Of a DNA stretch of 6,790 bases, positions 1-4,302 are shown one piece after another. The position numbers were made by a program, and so were the translations under genes. Within the stretch, counting starts at the first letter, position 1; each line of letters starts with the position of its first letter. The notes beneath the pieces are model-generated. The model saw only the letters and a program-made list of their open reading frames with translations. It made no database searches and was not told the DNA's origin. This DNA is from Candidatus Zixiibacteriota bacterium (GTDB lineage Bacteria; Zixibacteria; MSB-5A5; SM1-73), in assembly GCA_029933635.1 (NCBI GenBank), contig JAOZNS010000145.1, positions 1-6,790 on the forward strand, in the 5' to 3' direction.

Positions 1-2
1 CC

Positions 3-788
3 TATGGGGATGTGAACGCTGATGGAATTGCCTATACCATAGCCGATGCTGTCTACTTTATGGAGTATCTGAAGGGTGTTGTCGATTCCTTGCCCAGGCC
101 TGACTATCAGGGAACGGCCTCTGATGTGAACCTGGATGGTCATCAGTGGACGGTGGCTGATTTGATCTATCTGGTGAACATCGTCAATGGGACTGCGGAG
201 AAGCCTGGAGGGGCCAAGGCTGGAGCCACGGCGGTGAATTTAGTGGTAAGGGATGGTGTGGTCTCGGTGGACAGGCCTGTGGCTGGGCTTTACCTGATAG
301 TGAAGGGTGGAGGAGAGCCTGAGCTGAGGGCAACTGGTATGGAGATGGAGACAGGATTGGTTGGTGATGAGCGGCGGATTCTGATTATAGGAGCTGATTG
401 GGAGAATGAGACTGCTGTTGTTTCAGGAGAGTTGGTGAGGATACCGGGTGAATTTGAGGTGAAAGAGGTTCAGGTATCCGATGCTGCTGGGGAGTTAATT
501 GCGGCGAAGCTGGAGCTAATCCCCACCCGATTTGCCTTACATCAGAACTATCCCAACCCCTTCAATCCGACGACCAAGATCAGCTTTGATCTACCCCAGG
601 ATGTGGAGGTAAGTCTGACGATATACAACATCTCTGGGCAGAAGGTAGCTGAGCTGGTCAAGGGCCAGGTGAAGGCCGGGCATCACACGGTGAGTTGGGA
701 TGGTGCTGGAGTATCCTCAGGTGTTTACTTCTACCGGCTCAGTGCGGGCAGCTTCACCGCCACCCGGAAGATGGTCTTGATGAAGTAA
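3..788 (+). CDS. Secreted protein with dockerin-like repeats and T9SS/FlgD-like sorting tail (5' partial)
   Basis: The reading frame is open to the left edge, so the gene is truncated. The GTG at base 12 is not a credible start because it lies inside the first calcium loop (Y-G-D-V-N-A-D-G). Numbering visible residues from base 3 gives 261. Residues 1-63 are two dockerin-like loops, D3-V-N-x-D-G ... D15 and D41-V-N-x-D-G ... D53, each followed by a hydrophobic helix. Residues 64-175 are beta-rich and resemble the matching part of the protein at 4303-6690, possibly a degenerate cohesin-like fold. Residues 177-261 form a sorting tail with NYPNPFNPTTKI, YNISGQKV, VSWDG and SGVYFYRL, ending RKMVLMK. 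In known families such tails direct export by T9SS or act as FlgD-type Ig domains. Role beyond secretion is unknown. The missing N-terminus probably carries a signal peptide and further beta domains, by analogy with the paralogue. A strong hairpin follows the stop by 11 bases. Confidence 0.9.
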   Translation, partial: YGDVNADGIAYTIADAVYFMEYLKGVVDSLPRPDYQGTASDVNLDGHQWTVADLIYLVNIVNGTAEKPGGAKAGATAVNLVVRDGVVSVDRPVAGLYLIVKGGGEPELRATGMEMETGLVGDERRILIIGADWENETAVVSGELVRIPGEFEVKEVQVSDAAGELIAAKLELIPTRFALHQNYPNPFNPTTKISFDLPQDVEVSLTIYNISGQKVAELVKGQVKAGHHTVSWDGAGVSSGVYFYRLSAGSFTATRKMVLMK

Positions 789-799
789 GGAAGCTGATT

Positions 800-832
800 G
801 GAGGAAGGGGGGCTAGTCCTCCCCCTTCCTCC
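800..832 (+). terminator. Strong hairpin after gene 1, likely transcription terminator
   Basis: A perfect 12-bp stem pairs 800-811 (GGAGGAAGGGGG) with 821-832 (CCCCCTTCCTCC) around a 9-base loop, starting 11 bases after the TAA stop. Position and stability suit a terminator or an mRNA 3'-end stabiliser. It lacks the usual T-run on its 3' side, so it is not a textbook intrinsic terminator. Confidence 0.65.
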
Positions 833-923
833 GGTTGACAATTCAACCTCCCTGAGCCGTCAGAACCCCGATTCTGACGGCAGAAGAGGGGAGTGGTGGC
901 AGAATTGGGATTCTGCCACCTCG
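833..923. repeat. Long direct repeat, copy 1 (REP-like hairpins A1 + B1)
   Basis: This 91-base segment recurs at 979-1070 and is identical except for one inserted base in the first hairpin loop. It opens with GGTTGACAATTC and ends with CCACCTCG. It contains palindrome A1, arms 856-865 (GCCGTCAGAA) and 872-881 with a 6-base loop, and palindrome B1, arms 895-905 (GGTGGCAGAAT) and 910-920 with loop TGGG. No coding frame is credible here. Near identity of the copies implies a recent duplication. Confidence 0.9.
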
Positions 924-940
924 AGCAGCAACATCTCTGA

Positions 941-966
941 GCCGTCAGAACTCCGATTCTGACGGC
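941..966. repeat. REP-like palindrome, type A, copy A2
   Basis: Perfect 10-bp arms GCCGTCAGAA (941-950) and TTCTGACGGC (957-966) enclose loop CTCCGA. It is the same family as A1 (856-881) and A3 (1002-1028), differs from A1 in a single loop base, and keeps the preceding CTGA. It lies between the two long direct-repeat copies, so the cluster order is A1-B1-A2-A3-B2-B3. Confidence 0.85.
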
Positions 967-978
967 AAAGGGGGTGGT

Positions 979-1070
979 GGTTGACAATTCAACCTCCCTG
1001 AGCCGTCAGAACCCCTGATTCTGACGGCAGAAGAGGGGAGTGGTGGCAGAATTGGGATTCTGCCACCTCG
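979..1070. repeat. Long direct repeat, copy 2 (REP-like hairpins A3 + B2)
   Basis: Second copy of the segment at 833-923, offset by 146 bases. Palindrome A3 has arms 1002-1011 and 1019-1028 with a 7-base loop, where one extra T is the only indel. Palindrome B2 has arms 1042-1052 and 1057-1067 with loop TGGG. After B2 the sequence diverges from what follows copy 1. Confidence 0.9.
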
Positions 1071-1095
1071 GTAGCGGCTGAGGGTAAAAGGAGTA

Positions 1096-1121
1096 TGTGG
1101 CAGAATAGGGATTCTGTCACA
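1096..1121. repeat. REP-like palindrome, type B variant, copy B3
   Basis: Arms TGTGGCAGAAT (1096-1106) and ATTCTGTCACA (1111-1121) around loop AGGG give 11 pairs, one of them G-T. Compared with B1 and B2 the outermost G-C pair is replaced by T-A, a two-sided change that preserves pairing. It is the most diverged and so perhaps the oldest member of the cluster. Confidence 0.8.
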
Positions 1122-1170
1122 TTAAGCTGTCAAAAACTATTAGGCCCAAAGGCGGTGACAATGTATGGAT

Positions 1171-1191
1171 TCCTGGGCTTTTAGCCCAGGA
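1171..1191. repeat. Nine-base-pair hairpin in the gene 2 leader region
   Basis: TCCTGGGCT (1171-1179) and AGCCCAGGA (1183-1191) pair perfectly around a TTT loop. It is not followed by a T-run, so termination is unlikely. It may be an isolated intergenic palindrome or the first stem of a structured leader RNA. Its arm sequence is unrelated to the type A and B palindromes upstream. Confidence 0.6.
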
Positions 1192-1203
1192 GAGGTTCCC
1201 CGG

Positions 1204-1251
1204 CTATCTGTCCCGAACTGCAACTGGTCGGGAAAGTCGGATAGGAGATAG
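1204..1251 (+). other. Possible structured RNA element with alternative pairings
   Basis: TCCCGA (1211-1216) pairs with TCGGGA (1228-1233) around an 11-base loop. The flanking CTATC (1204-1208) can pair either with GATAG (1240-1244) or, as CTATCT (1204-1209), with AGATAG (1246-1251). These two options are mutually exclusive. The element sits upstream of a terminator hairpin and a start codon, as a regulatory leader would. It does not fit any riboswitch consensus I know well, so no class is assigned. Confidence 0.3.
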
Positions 1252-1276
1252 AAGGGTTAATGTGAAAGAAAACAGA

Positions 1277-1300
1277 TTTATGAGGAGATGGGCTCATAAA
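1277..1300 (+). other. Hairpin in the gene 2 leader
   Basis: A perfect 8-bp stem TTTATGAG (1277-1284) / CTCATAAA (1293-1300) encloses loop GAGATGGG. A further 6-bp stem, ATGCTT (1327-1332) / AAGCAT (1349-1354), follows before the terminator at 1364. Together they suggest that 1171-1394 is transcribed and folded, but no function is assigned. Confidence 0.4.
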
Positions 1301-1363
1301 CGATAGTCTGAGTATCTGAAACAACCATGCTTCCGGATAGGGAAAGTAAAGCATATGAGGTGG

Positions 1364-1394
1364 AAAAGGGGCCCATCAGAAAGGGCCCTTTTTT
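1364..1394 (+). terminator. Intrinsic terminator / attenuator just upstream of gene 2
   Basis: AAAAGGGGCCC (1364-1374) pairs with GGGCCCTTTTT (1383-1393) across an 8-base loop. This gives 11 pairs including one G-T, with a six-T run at 1389-1394: a classic rho-independent terminator on the + strand. It ends 10 bases before the preferred GTG start of gene 2. Either it ends a short upstream transcript and gene 2 has a promoter very close by, or it is an attenuator read through under some condition. It also argues against translation starting at the ATG at 1327, whose frame would run through the hairpin. Confidence 0.75.
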
Positions 1395-1404
1395 GTTAAG
1401 AGAA

Positions 1405-3738
1405 GTGAAGTTATATATGTTATGGATAATTGTATATCTGACCCTCTTAGCTGGCTCGGGTGGGCTTTGGGGAGATCAATTAAGTTCTATTGATAGTTGC
1501 CCTGGAGGGGAAAGTAGGCTTGCGGTGGGGGATGTCCTCGATTTCAAGAGAGGTGCATTAGAAAGCCGAAAGGGGAATTATAGTTTTGGTGACAGCTTGA
1601 ATTGTAAGGTTGTAGGTGGATGGTTTAGAGGCCCCAATTATGACGTATTTATTGCCGATACCTTAGCCTATATAGGTGATGGCCGATATCTGGATATCTT
1701 GAATGTGAAATCGACCTGTGCTCCAGTGTTAATTGGTAGAGCGTTGACTTCTTCAGTGGTAAGGGGGGTGTGTGTTTCTGGGGATTACGCTTATGTTGCA
1801 GATGAAGTAGCCGGACTCTGCATAATAGATGTCTCCGATCCCGGATTTCCTCAAATTGTGGGATATTCCCCTGGTTATTTTGCTACGAGGGTATGGGTGG
1901 TGGATACATTAGCTTACCTTGCAGATGGTGGCGCCGGAGTGAAAGTAATAGACATATCCAATCCGAGCTCTCCAGTGGAGATTGGCCGCTATGTTTCAAA
2001 GCCGGCATGGGATCTCTACCTTTTGGGCCACTATGCTTATGTTACAAGTTGGGATAGGGGACTTACGGTAATAGATGTCTCTAATCCAGCTTCTCCTCAG
2101 GAAGTTGGCCATTGTTTAACAGGTGGATATGCATATGGGGTTTTTATATCAAAGGGTTATGCCTATGTTGCTGACCAAACAAGGGGGGTTTGTGTGCTGG
2201 ATATTTCAGACCCAGAAGATCCGGTGTTAATCGGCTCCCACAATTTGCTTACTGGTTCTGAGTTAACTATCTTTGTTTCAGGCAAATACGCCTATGTAGC
2301 TACCAGTAAGGGGGAGCTGGGGGTTATAGATCTGGTAGATCCAGGACACTTGGTGGGAAGCCTTAATACTCGAGGACGTGCATTCGGCCTCTATGTTTTG
2401 GGTAGTTACGTTTATCTTGCCGATGGGAACAAAGGGTTGCGGATAATAGATGTTTCTGATCCAACGTCTCTGACAGAGCTTGGCTGTTACGATACGCCTG
2501 GTTTTGCGCAAAGGGTTTATGTCTCCGACAATTTAGCATATGTCACCGATTATTATGATGGTGGGTTTCGAATAATAGATGTCTCTGATCCAGAGTCTGT
2601 AAAACAAGTAGGGTATTTTGATGCTGAAGATAATCTTTCTGCCTCAGGCATCTATGTTGCGGATTCCCTTGCCTATCTGGGGACAGAAGGATGGCTTAGG
2701 ATAGTAAACATCAGTGATCCAGCACATCCAAAACAAGTTGGTTTTTGCCGGACCCAGCAAGAAATGTATGATTTGATAAAAAATGTATGGGTTGCGGGGG
2801 ATTATGCTTATGTGGCCAATGGGTATGGGGGGTTTAAGGTAGTTAAGATCTCCGATCCAGAGCATCCTTTTGTGGTGGGGATGGCTGGTGTAGATCCATT
2901 CGATATTTATGTTGCCGGCAACTATGCCTATGTAGCAAATTATGGCTATACCTTTCACCACGATGGCCTCAAGGTTGTGGATGTTTCTAACCCTGAGGAT
3001 ATGGACTTACCCATAATCGGCTCCTTGGAGACTGGTTCATCAACGGCAAGCATATATGTTTTAGGTAATAGGGCCTTTCTCACGGATTATGATCGAGGGC
3101 TGGTTACAGTAGATATCAGCGATCCCCACCATCCGAAAGAACTCACCCGTCTTTCCTTAGAAGGTCGTGCGGAGGATGTCTATGTCCCAGATGGTAAATA
3201 CGCCTATATTGCCGATGGATCTGCGGGTTTGCGGATAATTGATGTTTCCCGGCCGATGCTCCCCTCCTTTGAAGTAGGATACTACGAAACGGGAGGTTAC
3301 GCCAGTGCTGTCTTTGTCTCGGAGAAACATATCTATATTGCCGATGGGTCTGCAGGGCTCTATATTCTGGAGTCGCCTTATTTAGGGGTGGAGGAGAAAA
3401 TGGTGGAGGAGCATCCGGTTTCTTTCATACTCTCCCAGAACTATCCCAATCCGTTTAATGCGATTACAGTCATCAGCTATGCCGTTCCGAGCACAGGTCA
3501 GTTGTCAGCAGACGGCGGACGAGCCTGGGTAGTCGAGTTAAGGGTTCACAACATCACTGGTCAGTTGGTAAGAACTTTGGTTAATGAGAGTCAAGGACCT
3601 GGAGTTTATTCTGTTAGCTGGGATGGAAGGGATGCTCAAGGGCAAGATGTTGGCTCAGGGGTTTATTTTTATAGGTTAAAGGTTAAAGGTGATAGGTTAA
3701 AGGTATCAGAGATGAGGAAGATGATTCTGTTGCGATAG
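1405..3738 (+). CDS. Secreted LVIVD-repeat beta-propeller protein with sorting tail
   Basis: Start chosen at GTG 1405 (777 residues), which places MKLYML and a hydrophobic core at the N-terminus as a signal peptide (about residues 1-23). ATG 1417 is a good alternative with AGAAGTGA as a weak ribosome site. ATG 1327 is in frame but adds 26 hydrophilic residues encoded across a terminator. Residues 24-77 are a low-structure linker. Residues 78-658 hold 14 repeats of about 42 residues with the LVIVD pattern (V-x-V-x-x-x-x-A-Y-V-A-D ... G-L-x-I-I-D-V-S-D-P). The last repeat is incomplete. Such repeats are thought to form beta-propeller blades. Residues 674-777 are a sorting tail: NYPNPFNAI, VHNITGQLV, VSWDGRD, SGVYFYRL, ending RKMILLR. 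The role is unknown; an extracellular or surface binding scaffold is likely. No catalytic motif is seen. The gene stands alone, with long non-coding gaps on both sides. Confidence 0.9.
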   Translation: MKLYMLWIIVYLTLLAGSGGLWGDQLSSIDSCPGGESRLAVGDVLDFKRGALESRKGNYSFGDSLNCKVVGGWFRGPNYDVFIADTLAYIGDGRYLDILNVKSTCAPVLIGRALTSSVVRGVCVSGDYAYVADEVAGLCIIDVSDPGFPQIVGYSPGYFATRVWVVDTLAYLADGGAGVKVIDISNPSSPVEIGRYVSKPAWDLYLLGHYAYVTSWDRGLTVIDVSNPASPQEVGHCLTGGYAYGVFISKGYAYVADQTRGVCVLDISDPEDPVLIGSHNLLTGSELTIFVSGKYAYVATSKGELGVIDLVDPGHLVGSLNTRGRAFGLYVLGSYVYLADGNKGLRIIDVSDPTSLTELGCYDTPGFAQRVYVSDNLAYVTDYYDGGFRIIDVSDPESVKQVGYFDAEDNLSASGIYVADSLAYLGTEGWLRIVNISDPAHPKQVGFCRTQQEMYDLIKNVWVAGDYAYVANGYGGFKVVKISDPEHPFVVGMAGVDPFDIYVAGNYAYVANYGYTFHHDGLKVVDVSNPEDMDLPIIGSLETGSSTASIYVLGNRAFLTDYDRGLVTVDISDPHHPKELTRLSLEGRAEDVYVPDGKYAYIADGSAGLRIIDVSRPMLPSFEVGYYETGGYASAVFVSEKHIYIADGSAGLYILESPYLGVEEKMVEEHPVSFILSQNYPNPFNAITVISYAVPSTGQLSADGGRAWVVELRVHNITGQLVRTLVNESQGPGVYSVSWDGRDAQGQDVGSGVYFYRLKVKGDRLKVSEMRKMILLR
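1636..3378 (+). repeat. Array of 14 LVIVD-type protein repeats
   Basis: Repeat units begin near YDVFIADTLAY, VRGVCVSGDYAY, ATRVWVVDTLAY, AWDLYLLGHYAY, AYGVFISKGYAY, ELTIFVSGKYAY, AFGLYVLGSYVY, AQRVYVSDNLAY, ASGIYVADSLAY, IKNVWVAGDYAY, PFDIYVAGNYAY, TASIYVLGNRAF, AEDVYVPDGKYAY and ASAVFVSEKHIY. Most carry [IV]-D-[IV]-S-[DN]-P near their end. Unit 6 has L-V-D-P, unit 13 has S-R-P, and unit 14 stops after the third strand. DNA of the units has diverged, so this is an old array. Confidence 0.85.
3673..3707 (+). repeat. Heptanucleotide tandem repeat inside the gene 2 tail
   Basis: Five head-to-tail 7-base units match AGGTTAA: three are exact (3673, 3680, 3694) and two are variants (AGGTGAT, AGGTATC). 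Because 7 is not a multiple of 3, the protein repeats every three units as RLKVKGD then RLKVSEM. The array sits in the loop before the last strand of the sorting tail. A shorter 7-base array (AGGTCAG, TTGTCAG) lies at 3495-3508 in another loop. Confidence 0.85.
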
Positions 3739-3744
3739 AGGTGA

Positions 3745-3777
3745 GCCTTTCCCATCGCACTTTAGTGCAGAAAGGGC
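3745..3777 (+). terminator. Branched hairpin after gene 2, possible terminator
   Basis: GCCTTTC (3745-3751) pairs with GAAAGGGC (3770-3777) with one bulged G, and GCACT/AGTGC (3757-3761 / 3764-3768) can pair inside. It starts 7 bases after the stop and lacks a T-run. The internal palindrome also occurs in weaker form after gene 3 (GCACTTTAATGC, 6709-6720), so it may be inherited with the duplicated gene end rather than being a dedicated terminator. Confidence 0.45.
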
Positions 3778-3799
3778 GGACGGACATAAATGTCTGTCC
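3778..3799. repeat. REP-like hairpin, GTAGGGACAG family, inverted copy
   Basis: GGACGGACAT (3778-3787) and ATGTCTGTCC (3790-3799) form ten pairs including one G-T, followed by CTAC. Its reverse complement begins GTAGGGACAGACAT and resembles the palindrome at 6736-6759, which lies in the opposite orientation after gene 3. It may also help end transcription of gene 2. Confidence 0.7.
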
Positions 3800-4140
3800 C
3801 TACGAAACAAATACACAAATCATTGGCCTTGAAAAATTTATGCCAACTCATTTTCAGTTCATAAATAATTCGGGAAATTTACATTTAAGTTTATCAGTGT
3901 GGTTGGTGTGAAATATTTTGCACAGACTTGCTTGATAAGTGAAGGAAATTGCACATATTAGGTCTTCAATCTGATGTCTGAGGGTTTTACAGCAAGATGT
4001 TGTTACCTTGAGTGGTGGATAGTTCCCTATTGGGTCAGTTTTTCCCTGTGAATTTTAGCCTCTCTGGGTGGCACTAAATTTGCTTATTTAAGTGGTGAAT
4101 TATTTGAAAATTTATTTCGGTGATTCTTTTTGGTGGTAAC
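3800..4140. other. AT-rich intergenic stretch, no gene recognised
   Basis: No reading frame longer than about 25 codons with a plausible ribosome site was found. The region is clearly richer in A and T than the flanking genes, as upstream control regions often are. TTGATA (3932-3937) with CATATT (3954-3959) at 16-base spacing is only a weak promoter candidate, about 340 bases from the gene 3 start. Nothing else could be supported. Confidence 0.5.
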
Positions 4141-4202
4141 TTCTCCTCCTTAGGGTCTTGAGGCCCCCATATAGGGACCAAAACCCAGTAGAAAGAGGAG
4201 AA
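4141..4202 (+). other. Long-armed inverted repeat upstream of gene 3
   Basis: TTCTCCTC (4141-4148) is perfectly complementary to GAGGAGAA (4195-4202). GGTC/GACC (4154-4157 / 4176-4179) can pair within the 46-base interior. The left arm continues as CTCCTCCTT, an anti-Shine-Dalgarno-like string. The right arm is Shine-Dalgarno-like but has no start codon after it. It could be a folded 5' leader of gene 3. Confidence 0.35.
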
Positions 4203-4220
4203 AATCTACCGCCTTAGGTG

Positions 4221-4242
4221 CAGGTTTGTAGGGACCTGTCCC
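4221..4242. repeat. Degenerate member of the GTAGGGACAG hairpin family
   Basis: CAGGT (4221-4225) can pair with ACCTG (4234-4238), or GGGAC (4231-4235) with GTCCC (4238-4242). GTAGGGAC and GACCTGTCC are words shared with the full palindrome at 6736-6759. It looks like a decayed or partly deleted copy. Confidence 0.4.
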
Positions 4243-4286
4243 AGGGGGAAGTAAAGTGGGGTAGAAGGGAAAGATTAAAGCTGAGT

Positions 4287-4294
4287 AGAAGGTG
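4287..4294 (+). promoter_or_regulatory. Ribosome binding site that decides the gene 3 start
   Basis: AGAAGGTG lies 8 bases before ATG 4303, a normal spacing. The upstream in-frame GTG at 4294 overlaps this site and so cannot use it. The ATG also gives the better signal peptide start (MKRIE followed by a hydrophobic core). Confidence 0.6.
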
Positions 4295-4302
4295 TGATAA
4301 AG

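Noticed and set aside
835..986. TTGACA promoter -35 boxes at 835-840 and 981-986
   Set aside because: The match is exact, but no TATAAT-like -10 lies 16-18 bases downstream. The hexamer is just part of the duplicated repeat.
754..987. Open frame of 77 codons on the minus strand
   Set aside because: It overlaps the end of gene 1 and runs through the hairpin repeats. Its peptide only mirrors the palindromes, and no ribosome site is evident.
833..1121. CRISPR array
   Set aside because: Repeats are perfect palindromes of two types at irregular spacing, and the intervening sequence is itself duplicated. There are no unique spacers of constant length.
1161..1184. Seven-codon leader peptide MYGFLGF, and an eight-codon one at 1280-1306
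   Set aside because: Ribosome sites are absent or badly spaced, the residues suggest no attenuation signal, and such tiny frames are expected by chance.
1140..1260. Cobalamin-type riboswitch
   Set aside because: A short 'GCAACTG...AAGTC' string is reminiscent of it, but the conserved core order and the GCCACTG/GGGAA parts are not found, and the downstream gene is not related to cobalamin.
1299..1325. Group I intron P7-like string (ATAGTCTGA)
   Set aside because: No matching GACTA partner and no P, Q or R core elements were found. A nine-base likeness is not enough.
2278..2961. Minus-strand frames opposite the LVIVD repeats
   Set aside because: They are periodic shadows of the repeated coding sequence on the plus strand, and lack starts with ribosome sites.
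3932..3959. Promoter TTGATA - 16 - CATATT for gene 3
   Set aside because: The -10 matches only four of six positions, it is about 340 bases from the start, and similar matches are common in AT-rich DNA.
3840..4051. Small frames of 23 codons (3840-3911) and 25 codons (3974-4051)
   Set aside because: No Shine-Dalgarno site, no recognisable motif, and AT-rich non-coding composition.
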